A DNA stretch of 64,000 nt, from NCBI GenBank assembly GCA_017625535.1, contig JAGAKR010000019.1:62001-126000 (forward strand), written 5' to 3'. The DNA is from Bacteroidales bacterium. GTDB lineage: Bacteria; Bacteroidota; Bacteroidia; Bacteroidales; UBA932. The position numbers and the translations under genes are program-made. Shown here in pieces: positions 44,484 through 52,512 of the stretch (positions are counted from its first letter, which is position 1; every line of letters starts with the position of its first letter). Under the pieces are notes generated by a model, which saw only the letters and a program-made list of their open reading frames with translations, was not told the DNA's origin and did not search any database.

Positions 44484-47099
44484 ATGAAAAAAATATTTGC
44501 AATTATATCTCTCTTCGCTCTGGTCCTTACCAGTTGTGAAAAAGAAGAGGCTATAGTTATTGGATCTGGATTGGATACAATAACTGCAACAATAGAGTCA
44601 ACTACTGATACAAAAGCCACATTACAGGATGGAACTAATAACAATGTTGTATTGTGGGAAGAAGATGACCCTATATCTGTATTTATAGAGCAAGAAAACA
44701 CCGTTTACAATGTAAAATACGAATTGAACGAGGGTGATGGGACTACTGAAGGAGTTTTCGTTAAAGCAGAACCTAATTTTGAAATCGCTGCTGATGCTAC
44801 AATTCTTGCAGCAGTATATCCGTATGATGAAGATGCTGTTTATGCTGATGGTTCAGTTTCCGGGCTCAGCACAACTGATAGTTATACATACTCTCAAACA
44901 GAGAAAGTTGGCCCAATGGCTGCAAAAGCCAATGGCAGCAACCTATCTTTCAAAAATGTAGGAGCATTGGTACAAATATCCACAAGTAATGTTCCGAACG
45001 GCTACAACAAGATAGAATTGTCATCAGCAACAAGCGGTCTACAGGGAGAGTATTCGCTTTCATTTGATGAAAATGGCATTCCTGTACCAACTTTGACAGG
45101 TACAGGTAAAACAATTACTTTTGAAGGCACCTCTGCAGACCAAACAGTATATTTCCCTGTATTTGCAGGAAGTTACTCTGATTTGACAGTAAAGGCTAAA
45201 AATGATGCCGGTTCAGAAGTAATCCTCATCTCTCCTAAAGCTCTTGAGGCTGTAAGGAATACAATCCACTGGACACAAAGAAGTGTTATAACCGAAACTA
45301 TCATTGCTGAATCAGGTACAATATCGCTAACTGAGAACAATGGTAAAGAACTCACATTAATAATTTATAAAGACGGTGGTAATCATGCTTGGGATATAAC
45401 CATTGAACCTGCAGATCAATATACAATTATTGACGGTATAGTTAATATAATGATTGACGGGCTTACTATAGATAACGACTTGAATATCAATCTTCCTAAT
45501 GCAACAGTTAACCTTACCGGAACATCAACTTATACAAATATTAACTCAACAACTGCATCAAACACATTGATTCTGGGTAAAGGTGTGACAGCACAGAAAG
45601 TAACGGTAAATCAAGGCAATGTCCAGGTTAATGAAGGGGCAACTGTTACACAGTTTGAGAATGACAGTACTGAAGAAATTGTGATAATTGATAACGGAGG
45701 AACTATTCCAGATGAAAATACAGATTTTACTAAACGTACATACGCAGAGCATGAATTGATTAAAGCCATTAATGATAACACTGTCAATACTCATACTCTT
45801 ACTGGCAATGTTACATTGTCTGATATTTTGACAATCAACAAGAACTTTGTACTGGATGGTAATGGTTACACTCTAACATCTACAATGAATGGTAGTAATG
45901 GTAGAGCAATAAATGTAGGTGAATCTGGTTGCGGAAACCTTAATGTTACCATAAAGAACCTCGAAATTGAGGCAAGTGGTCAAAGAGCTATTAATTTGAT
46001 TCAAGGAAGTCATAATGTTACAATAGAGAATGTTACTGCAACATCAACAAATTACACAGTTAACGTAGCAGCCTCTGCTCCAGGTTCAATAGTTACAATC
46101 AATAAATCAACACTGACGGGTAAAAACACAATCAATGTAGGAGCAGAAAATACCACTATGACTGTTTCTGAATCAACTCTTTCAACAATTGACGATAATG
46201 CCGGTGAAGGATATTCAACAATTACTGTAGGCTCATACAATGCTGGTAACTCAACTTTCCTTTCAGGATCTGAAGTCTCAGTACAGAATTGTAACTTCAA
46301 CATTGGTGGTACTCAGATAGACGAAACATACAACGTTTCATATGCTTCGAGTTTGAATGATGTAGAAATTATAAGTTCAAATCCGGCTCAACTTAGCATA
46401 GAAGACGTTAAAGCCATCTTACCCCAAGGTAATGATAATTACTATAGTGCTTCAACATTAGATGAACTAATTGAAGAAGCCAAAGAAGGAAATACAATAA
46501 AACTGGTTGATAATGTAACAATAAACGAACCTGTTGAAATTTCCACTGGTGAAACATTTACAATAGACCTCAATAATAAGACTTTAAAAACTGCAGAAAT
46601 ACTGGATGCAGATAGTTGGTCGGCTGCAATTATTGTTTTGAAAGGTGACGTAACAATTAAGGGCGGAACCATTGAAACTCAAGGAACTGCTGAACATAAA
46701 AAAATGGGGGCAATCTGGGTAAGAGGTAGTGAGTCCGCAACAGTTACCATAACTGATGGAACCTATAAAGGTAACAGTTGGAATACTACGGCTACATATA
46801 CCGATGATTGTATGGCCACTATTTATGTATCAAATGAAAATGGAAATGTAACCATAAATGGAGGTAATTTCTATTGCGTCCAACAGGAACAGACTACAGG
46901 CTATAACCATATTCTAAACTATTTAAACTCATTTGGCAGCAACCAGAAGATTTTTGTAAAAGGCGGAAAATTCTACAGAATGAATCCTGCCGTAGGAAAT
47001 GGAACTGAGCAGACATATCTGAATACAGGATATACATCGGCTGAAACAACAGAAAATGATATAAAAGTATTTACTGTCTCTGCTGCAGAAAATAATTAG
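44484..47099 (+). CDS. Fimbrillin-like lipoprotein with C-terminal beta-helix
   Basis: This 871-residue protein has a lipobox (FALVLTSCEKEE) with acidic residues right after the Cys, consistent with a surface-export signal. Residues ~25-265 resemble fimbrillin/Mfa-like domains (DTKATLQDG, FKNVGALVQIS, YFPVFAGSYSDLTV). The remainder is a series of VTIxNVTA-type rungs (NLNVTIKNLEIEASGQRAIN, STITVGSYNAGNSTF, SATVTITDGTYKGNSW), a right-handed beta-helix pattern. It is probably a surface adhesin. It starts 30 bp after peptide 1 and is followed by the terminator at 47146. Confidence 0.75.
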   Translation: MKKIFAIISLFALVLTSCEKEEAIVIGSGLDTITATIESTTDTKATLQDGTNNNVVLWEEDDPISVFIEQENTVYNVKYELNEGDGTTEGVFVKAEPNFEIAADATILAAVYPYDEDAVYADGSVSGLSTTDSYTYSQTEKVGPMAAKANGSNLSFKNVGALVQISTSNVPNGYNKIELSSATSGLQGEYSLSFDENGIPVPTLTGTGKTITFEGTSADQTVYFPVFAGSYSDLTVKAKNDAGSEVILISPKALEAVRNTIHWTQRSVITETIIAESGTISLTENNGKELTLIIYKDGGNHAWDITIEPADQYTIIDGIVNIMIDGLTIDNDLNINLPNATVNLTGTSTYTNINSTTASNTLILGKGVTAQKVTVNQGNVQVNEGATVTQFENDSTEEIVIIDNGGTIPDENTDFTKRTYAEHELIKAINDNTVNTHTLTGNVTLSDILTINKNFVLDGNGYTLTSTMNGSNGRAINVGESGCGNLNVTIKNLEIEASGQRAINLIQGSHNVTIENVTATSTNYTVNVAASAPGSIVTINKSTLTGKNTINVGAENTTMTVSESTLSTIDDNAGEGYSTITVGSYNAGNSTFLSGSEVSVQNCNFNIGGTQIDETYNVSYASSLNDVEIISSNPAQLSIEDVKAILPQGNDNYYSASTLDELIEEAKEGNTIKLVDNVTINEPVEISTGETFTIDLNNKTLKTAEILDADSWSAAIIVLKGDVTIKGGTIETQGTAEHKKMGAIWVRGSESATVTITDGTYKGNSWNTTATYTDDCMATIYVSNENGNVTINGGNFYCVQQEQTTGYNHILNYLNSFGSNQKIFVKGGKFYRMNPAVGNGTEQTYLNTGYTSAETTENDIKVFTVSAAENN

Positions 47100-47145
47100 T
47101 CTGAATATTATATGTAAACTTGAGAATTACATATTGAACTGAATG

Positions 47146-47186
47146 AGCCGCCATTATCAGGTTTAATCCGGTAATGGCGGCTTTTT
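47146..47186 (+). terminator. Terminator of peptide locus 1
   Basis: AGCCGCCATTA pairs with TAATGGCGGCT, with inner GG/CC, followed by TTTTTAC. The hairpin is almost identical to the one after peptide 2. Confidence 0.85.
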
Positions 47187-47285
47187 ACATAAGTATTCTT
47201 TTCAATATATAGGTCTGCGTAGTCCAATAATTCGTGCGGGTCCTGGACCAGACAGAAATCTGTCGGGATGGAAATCTTTCAATTG

Positions 47286-47315
47286 TTTGAATTATAAGAA
47301 TATTTGCTACATTTG
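47286..47315 (+). promoter_or_regulatory. Promoter of peptide locus 2
   Basis: TTTG (47286) and TACATTTG (47308) are 18 bp apart. The leader that follows (TAACGCCGTATGGTACATGT) matches that of locus 1. The remainder of 47187-47285 is unassigned apart from a TGTCGGGA octamer at 47261. Confidence 0.75.
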
Positions 47316-47380
47316 TAACGCCGTATGGTACATGTATATTTTTATTCAACAAAGGTGTGGAATTCTAAAACTTTTTGATT

Positions 47381-47461
47381 ATGGAAAACACTATGAATTA
47401 TGAGGCTCCTCAGGTTGAGTTGCTTGAGGTTGCTGTTGAGCAGGGATTTGCTGCTTCATAA
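47381..47461 (+). CDS. Small peptide 2 (26 residues), paralogue of peptide 1
   Basis: ATG at 47381 opens 26 codons ending in a C-terminal Ser: the core is APQVELLEVAVEQGFAAS. It aligns with peptide 1 without gaps over this stretch but stops directly after the GFAxS motif, lacking the Gly/Ser-rich tail. It has its own promoter and matching leader, and is followed at 64 bp by the same hairpin as locus 1, with no surface-protein gene between. It could be a free-standing precursor or a decayed duplicate. Confidence 0.6.
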   Translation: MENTMNYEAPQVELLEVAVEQGFAAS

Positions 47462-47524
47462 GGGCTCAACTCAATTAAAGGATTATTATCGTTGTGAAAT
47501 AATAATGAATCGTCTAAAAAAATG

Positions 47525-47560
47525 GCCGCCATTATCAGGGATTTGCCCGGTAATGGCGGC
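47525..47560. terminator. Hairpin of peptide locus 2
   Basis: GCCGCCATTA pairs with TAATGGCGGC with the same inner bases as at 47146. No T-run follows on the plus strand. A run of seven A precedes it, so on the minus strand it would be a better terminator. Confidence 0.65.
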
Positions 47561-47604
47561 TGTTGGTTATAATCAAATGCTAAAATATGTTGTTCATCCT
47601 TTGT

Positions 47605-47657
47605 AATATCTGCTAAAAAATGTAAATTTACAACTGAAATATCTGCTGAATAATGTA
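47605..47657. promoter_or_regulatory. Direct repeats and palindrome upstream of the ATPase gene
   Basis: AATATCTGCTAAAAAATGTAA and AATATCTGCTGAATAATGTAA recur about 32 bp apart (two close copies of ~20 bp), with the perfect palindrome TGTAAATTTACA at 47621-47632 between. This looks like an operator next to the start at 47667, but no regulator is assigned. Confidence 0.45.
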
Positions 47658-47666
47658 ATAATATAT

Positions 47667-48953
47667 ATGTATAGAATTGTATTTCAAAGGCTTATTGAAT
47701 GGAAAAACAACACAGGCAGAAAGCCTTTAATCCTTAATGGTGCCAGACAGGTTGGCAAAACATGGCTGTTAAAAGAATTAGGGGATAAGCACTATGATAA
47801 AGTTGCATATCTGGTCTGCCGTAAGAACCAGACTTTAAAGGATGTGTTTTCTCTAGATTTTAATACAGACAGAATACTCAGAGCTCTTAGAGCGTTGTCG
47901 GGGGTTGACATTACTCCTGGGGATACTCTTATTGTTCTTGATGAGGTACAAGATATTCCGGAAGCCATAGAATCATTGAAGTATTTCAGCGAGGAAGCTC
48001 CAGAGTACCATATTGCAGTAGCAGGGTCGCTGTTGGGAATATCTCTGCATAAGGATGTATCATATCCGGTAGGCAAAGTTGATGAGATTAATGTCTACCC
48101 TCTGAACTTTGCTGAATTCCTTTTGGCCAAAGGAGAGACAGAAGCATACAATCTTCTAAAAAACAAAGATTTCAGCACTATAAATCTGATACATGAAAAG
48201 TACACAGACTTGCTCAGACAATATTATTATGTTGGCGGAATGCCAGAGGCTGTGAAGGTTTTTATAGAGACCGACGGTCTAAAGGCTGTGCGTAAAGTAC
48301 AAAAGTCTATTTTAAATGGATATGAGAAAGACTTCTCAAAACACGCTCCTAAAGAACAGGTTGCGAGAATCAGACTTGTGTGGCAGACACTCCCGTCCCA
48401 GTTATTTAAAGAGAATAAAAAATTCATTTACGGGTCAATGAAGCATGGCGCACGTGCAAAAGACTTTGAGATTGCTATCCAGTGGCTTGCAGATGCCGGA
48501 CTTGTTTATAAAGTTCCTCTATGTAAGGAGGTAAAACTTCCTCTGAAAGTATACGAAGACACTACAGCATTCAAGTTATTCACCCTGGATCTTGGATTAC
48601 TGGGGGCTATGGTTGGCACTGAAGCAGGACAAGTACTTATAAAGAACGACATATTCACAGAATATAAAGGGGGTATGACTGAACAGTTTGTACTTGAAGA
48701 AATGAAGAGTAACGGCGAAGAAAATATCTTCTACTACAAAGCTGAAGATGGGACTAGACTGGAGATTGACTTTATGATACAGAGAGAGGGCAAACTTTTA
48801 CCAATTGAAGTAAAAGCAGAAGGGAATGTGAGAGCAAACTCACTTAGTAATCTTCTTAAGCAAACGCCGGAGCTCCATGCAATTAGATATTCAATGAAAC
48901 CGTATATTGAACAGGAACAAATGACATGTTACCCGCTATATGCTATACAATAA
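47667..48953 (+). CDS. AAA_14/DUF4143 ATP-binding protein
   Basis: This 428-residue protein of the widespread AAA_14 + DUF4143 family has the P-loop LNGARQVGKTWLLKELG (residues ~23-40) and a Walker B-like LIVLDEVQDIPEAIESLKYF. A C-terminal nuclease-like region carries LEIDFMIQREGKLLPIEVKAEG (ExK motif). The cellular role of the family is not established. It sits alone between the second peptide locus and the PqqD-like gene and may be unrelated cargo. Confidence 0.85.
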   Translation: MYRIVFQRLIEWKNNTGRKPLILNGARQVGKTWLLKELGDKHYDKVAYLVCRKNQTLKDVFSLDFNTDRILRALRALSGVDITPGDTLIVLDEVQDIPEAIESLKYFSEEAPEYHIAVAGSLLGISLHKDVSYPVGKVDEINVYPLNFAEFLLAKGETEAYNLLKNKDFSTINLIHEKYTDLLRQYYYVGGMPEAVKVFIETDGLKAVRKVQKSILNGYEKDFSKHAPKEQVARIRLVWQTLPSQLFKENKKFIYGSMKHGARAKDFEIAIQWLADAGLVYKVPLCKEVKLPLKVYEDTTAFKLFTLDLGLLGAMVGTEAGQVLIKNDIFTEYKGGMTEQFVLEEMKSNGEENIFYYKAEDGTRLEIDFMIQREGKLLPIEVKAEGNVRANSLSNLLKQTPELHAIRYSMKPYIEQEQMTCYPLYAIQ

Positions 48954-48974
48954 TGAAAATTCGGCAGGAATAAG

Positions 48975-48982
48975 TAACTTTG
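48975..48982 (+). promoter_or_regulatory. -7 box (TAACTTTG) for the PqqD-like gene
   Basis: TAACTTTG lies 22 bp upstream of the ATG at 49005 and fits TAnnTTTG. No clear -33 element is seen. Confidence 0.4.
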
Positions 48983-49004
48983 TCATAAACTAAAGCATGA
49001 TGTT

Positions 49005-49274
49005 ATGAAATTGAGCAACAATTATATTTTAAGGGAGATAGCCGGTGAAAAGATTGTGGTTAAGCAGGGGACACACGGCGTGGATATGACAAAAATCATC
49101 TCTTTCAATGAGAGTGCGGCGGCACTTTGGGAGAATTTTACAAATAAGGATTTTACTGCAGAGGATGCAGCGCAGTTCCTTGTTTCCCGATATGGAATTT
49201 CTGCAGAGACTGCAACCAAAGATGCGGGGTTGTGGATTTGGAAACTGAAGGATTGTGGTGCGATTATTGAGTAA
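49005..49274 (+). CDS. PqqD-family protein (RiPP recognition element fold)
   Basis: This 89-residue protein has the PqqD pattern: a short beta-sheet (YILREIAGEKIVVKQG), ISFNESAAALWENFTNK, then helices with FLVSRYGISAETATKDAGLWIWKLKDCGAI. PqqD-fold domains bind leader peptides of ribosomally made, modified peptides. Together with the nearby kinase, nucleotidyltransferase, exporter and peptidase this suggests it recognises the small peptides at 44325 and 47381. It is 4.8 kb from the cassette, so the link is an inference. Confidence 0.75.
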   Translation: MKLSNNYILREIAGEKIVVKQGTHGVDMTKIISFNESAAALWENFTNKDFTAEDAAQFLVSRYGISAETATKDAGLWIWKLKDCGAIIE

Positions 49275-49306
49275 TTTGTCGGGAAGAAAAAAGATAAGGA
49301 GAAGAG

Positions 49307-50533
49307 ATGTTTTCATTCAGAACAACTTCATTTTTTGAGCAGCCGGATCTTGTGCTGCAGAGGGGGCGTTTGGGTGTGTTGTGCAACCAGACTGCCTGGT
49401 GCCCGGAGCGTGGCGAGTATTTGTTTGAGACTATTGCAAAGAGAGGCAGGCTTGCCAAGGTATTTATGCCTGAGCATGGGTTGTTTGGGGAGCTGCAGGA
49501 TCAGGTCAAACTGAACAGCGGAAGCGGTTACAGCAAGCTGCTTGAGGGGGTGGAGTTCATTTCCCTTTACGGCAACAGCGAGGAGTCGCTTTCTGCAAGC
49601 CTCAAGGACCTTACAGAAATAGATGCGCTTGTGGTTGAGCTGCAGGATGTGGGCTGCAGGTATTATACATACCTCTCTACAATTTTCAATCTGTTTAAGG
49701 TGCTTAAGGCCAATGAGATTGATTTGCCGGTATATATAATAGACCGCATAAATCCTGCTGGAAGGCAGGTTGAAGGTACGGCATTGCGTGCCGGATACCG
49801 CTCATTCATTGGAATTGAGGGAATTGTACACCGCCACGGTCTTACAATAGGTGAGATTTCCTATATGCTTTACAATGAGATTAATGCCAAGTTTCCGCTG
49901 CATATAATTTCATATAAGGCATCAGCAGTAAACAGGGAGCTTATGCCTTGGAGCATCCCCCCTTCTCCCAATTTCCCGGGGTTGTTTACCGCCCATTTCT
50001 ACAGCGGGCAGTGCCTTTGGGAGGGTACAAATGTGAGTGAGGGAAGGGGTACAACCCGTCCGTTTGAGATGTTTGGCGCCCCATATATGGAGCAGTTGGC
50101 AACATACTGCAAAGAGCACAATCTGGAGGGTTGGAATGACAAGAACTCCCCAATTGCAGATGAAGGAGTTTGGGTAAGGTGGCTGAGGTTCATCCCTACA
50201 TTCCACAAATGGAAGGATGAGTGCTGTTTCGGATTCCAGTTCATTCCAAACCCAAATATGCAGTACCACGCCCTTTCTCACAATCTAAGGGTAATGAGGT
50301 TCCTGCATGACAATTGTGCAGAGTTCCAGTTCCGCCCGGGCAAATATGAGGCTGGAAATGACCGCACAGCAATAGAATTGCTCCTTGGAGACAAAGATCT
50401 CATTGACTTTGTGGCAGGAAATGGAGATTGGCACGATATTAAAGAGCATATAAAGGTAGAGGAGCAGAAATGGATCCGCAAGGCCAAAAAGGCATTGCTT
50501 TATGAAGAGGAACAGTTGTTCAGGATAAAATAA
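49307..50533 (+). CDS. DUF1343 / NamZ-type exo-N-acetylmuramidase
   Basis: This 408-residue DUF1343 protein shows the family motifs LGVLCNQTAW, FMPEHGLFGELQDQVKL, LVVELQDVGCRYYTYLSTI, DRINPAGRQVEGTAL and SEGRGTTRPFEMFGAPYM. Characterised members release N-acetylmuramic acid from the non-reducing end of peptidoglycan fragments. No signal peptide is visible at the chosen ATG, so a cytoplasmic recycling role is likelier than a secreted one. It is 32 bp downstream of the PqqD-like gene. Confidence 0.85.
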   Translation: MFSFRTTSFFEQPDLVLQRGRLGVLCNQTAWCPERGEYLFETIAKRGRLAKVFMPEHGLFGELQDQVKLNSGSGYSKLLEGVEFISLYGNSEESLSASLKDLTEIDALVVELQDVGCRYYTYLSTIFNLFKVLKANEIDLPVYIIDRINPAGRQVEGTALRAGYRSFIGIEGIVHRHGLTIGEISYMLYNEINAKFPLHIISYKASAVNRELMPWSIPPSPNFPGLFTAHFYSGQCLWEGTNVSEGRGTTRPFEMFGAPYMEQLATYCKEHNLEGWNDKNSPIADEGVWVRWLRFIPTFHKWKDECCFGFQFIPNPNMQYHALSHNLRVMRFLHDNCAEFQFRPGKYEAGNDRTAIELLLGDKDLIDFVAGNGDWHDIKEHIKVEEQKWIRKAKKALLYEEEQLFRIK

Positions 50534-50568
50534 TCTGCTTCCCGACAAATTTTTAAAAGGAAAGAATT

Positions 50569-51321
50569 ATGGCAAATCCCGTATTGAACGAAAACATTTT
50601 CAGGAACCAGGCCTATACATACGGCAAAACTGGTGTGATGACAATTGGCGGAACAGCAACCAAGACACTGCTGCTCCTTCTTATGGTAATTGCAGGTGCA
50701 GCATACACCTGGAAACTCTATTACAATGCAATTAACCCTCAGTCCATTACTGGATGGATGTTCGGTGGACTCATTGTGGCATTCATTTTGGCAATGATCA
50801 TCTCATTCAAGCCAAAGACCGCGCAGTTCCTCTCCCCTATCTACGCTGCAGGTGAAGGATTGGCATTGGGCGGCATTTCGGCAATCTTCAATGAGCAGTT
50901 TGCCCTAACCGCACCAAACATTGTTATTCACGCAGTATCACTTACACTGGTTACAGCACTGGTAATGCTTACCGTATACAGGAGCGGGCTCATTAAGGTT
51001 AACGGCACATTCATGAAAGTGCTCTCAATTGCCCTCATCTCCATTATGGTATTCTACATTAGTACCTGGATTGTCTCACTCTTTGGTGTAAACCTAAGTA
51101 TGTTGCACAACAGCAGCCCGTTGAGCATTGGCATAAGCCTTGTAATTGTGGCAGTTGCAGCATTCAGCCTCCTTATGGACTACGAGTTCATCCGTCAGGC
51201 ATCATACGCCGGTGCACCAAAATATATGGAGTGGTACGGAGCATTCGGCCTTACAGTAACCCTCGTATGGCTCTACCTTGAACTCCTCAAACTCCTGGCA
51301 AAATTTGCCAACAGGGAATAA
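50569..51321 (+). CDS. Bax inhibitor-1/YccA family membrane protein
   Basis: This 250-residue protein has seven membrane segments and the family ends: ENIFRNQAYTYGKTGVMTIGG at the start, FILAMIISFKPK, SPIYAAGEGLALGGISAIFN, and a C-terminal DYEFIRQASYAGAPKYMEWYG with GLTVTLVWLYLELLKLLAKF, whose acidic residues correspond to the pH-sensing/Ca2+-leak pair of BsYetJ. The function in Bacteroidetes is unknown. It is followed by the repeat array around the transposase. Confidence 0.88.
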   Translation: MANPVLNENIFRNQAYTYGKTGVMTIGGTATKTLLLLLMVIAGAAYTWKLYYNAINPQSITGWMFGGLIVAFILAMIISFKPKTAQFLSPIYAAGEGLALGGISAIFNEQFALTAPNIVIHAVSLTLVTALVMLTVYRSGLIKVNGTFMKVLSIALISIMVFYISTWIVSLFGVNLSMLHNSSPLSIGISLVIVAVAAFSLLMDYEFIRQASYAGAPKYMEWYGAFGLTVTLVWLYLELLKLLAKFANRE

Positions 51322-51344
51322 ACCTCCCCTCATTGCGCAGAAAT

Positions 51345-51480
51345 TGTGCAGCAGGCCCCATAATCCTGCACAAAGTTGAGTGCAGAGGTCAAGATTGTGC
51401 AGCAGGCGCCACAATTCTGCACAAAATTGGGCGCGAAAGTGAAGAATGTGCAGAAATACTGTGATTTCTGCACATTCTTT
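51345..51480. repeat. REP-like 51-bp repeats, left array of RAYT element
   Basis: Three units begin at about 51346, 51397 and 51448, each 51 bp apart and each containing GTGCAG, 15 bases, then TGCAC. The last is a perfect 16-bp palindrome: AAGAATGTGCAGAAAT at 51442-51457 with its complement at 51464-51479. The array ends 14 bp past the stop of the transposase gene. Confidence 0.85.
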
Positions 51481-51493
51481 ATGTCTGCACCTA

Positions 51494-52405
51494 TCAACCT
51501 ATGGCAATTGGGAAGAGTGCATTAACCGCAGTAACATCAAGTTTAAGGATGCGGCTTATCTGTTTATTTGAAGCATTATACTCAAAGTGCATATTCTTTG
51601 CCACTTCAATTTTCTCAATTTTAGACAGTGCAGTAATGTTATCCTTATCATACTTTTTACGAATCAAATGTATAACCGCAACAAACATTTCTTCATCTGT
51701 ATATGTAATTGTATCTCCAATATCACGTGCAATGTCAGAGAATGTCTCCACCCGTCGGGAGACTAATGAAAAATAATGGTGGGCATCCTTGAACAATTTC
51801 TCACCAGATTCTATTCTGCAGTAGCAGTATGGTGAAATGTAGCCATTTGTCAGATAATAATTGTCGGGAAAACAAATATCCCTTGTATGGAACATCTCCA
51901 TTTTTGTTCTATTGGGAGTTTTGTGTAAAGTAATTTTTGTCTCCATTTCTCCCAAATTGGAAAAATAATACCGGTTTGCTCCCCATGGATATGAAAATGG
52001 AGTGTATGATTTGTTTACAAGGTATCCGTTTCTGTTTACATATGCAATGAGATTTCTCAAATATCCGAGATCTTTTACATTATACACGTTGAAAGTAATA
52101 TTCTTTATATCAAATAATCTATTCTGTTTTAAAAGGTACCTTCTCAATCTCTGGATAAGATCATTATAAAAAGAAATTACATTCTCTTTACTTCCTCTTA
52201 ATACAAAATGAAGATGATTGCTCATCAATTGGAAAGTAAATATCTCTACCTCATCCTTGAATTTTGCAGCAGTAACACCAACCATATTCATCCCATAAAT
52301 ATAATCTTCCTTAATCCAGAAGAGTATTCCCGACGAATCACCTGGAGTACATAAATGCCAAAACTGTTCCTCATCAAAACTAACATAATTCCAATTGTTG
52401 TCCAT
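51494..52405 (-). CDS. REP-associated tyrosine transposase (RAYT / Y1_Tnp)
   Basis: The 303-residue protein has the HUH motif LMSNHLHFVLRG (His64 and His66) and the downstream AYVNRNGYLV segment where RAYT proteins carry the catalytic Tyr. These single-strand transposases are linked with palindromic REP sequences. The C-terminal ~110 residues have a helix-turn-helix-like end (KQISRILKLDVTAVNALF). ATG at 52405 is chosen over the frame start at 52480. Repeat arrays with the same core lie on both sides, so it is very probably their mobiliser. Confidence 0.8.
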   Translation of the reverse strand: MDNNWNYVSFDEEQFWHLCTPGDSSGILFWIKEDYIYGMNMVGVTAAKFKDEVEIFTFQLMSNHLHFVLRGSKENVISFYNDLIQRLRRYLLKQNRLFDIKNITFNVYNVKDLGYLRNLIAYVNRNGYLVNKSYTPFSYPWGANRYYFSNLGEMETKITLHKTPNRTKMEMFHTRDICFPDNYYLTNGYISPYCYCRIESGEKLFKDAHHYFSLVSRRVETFSDIARDIGDTITYTDEEMFVAVIHLIRKKYDKDNITALSKIEKIEVAKNMHFEYNASNKQISRILKLDVTAVNALFPIAIG

Positions 52406-52512
52406 AGTATTTTTTTGAGCAAGATAAAATACAGAATGTGAAAGGGTGTTCAAAAAAGGAAAAACATTTGCAGTAAACACAAAGAATATCTCTTTTTAAG
52501 AAAACAAAAGCG

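Noticed and set aside
47400-47606. 68-codon plus-strand frame over peptide 2 and its hairpin
   Set aside because: It reads peptide 2 in another frame and runs through the hairpin; the 26-codon frame has the conserved motif and matching context.
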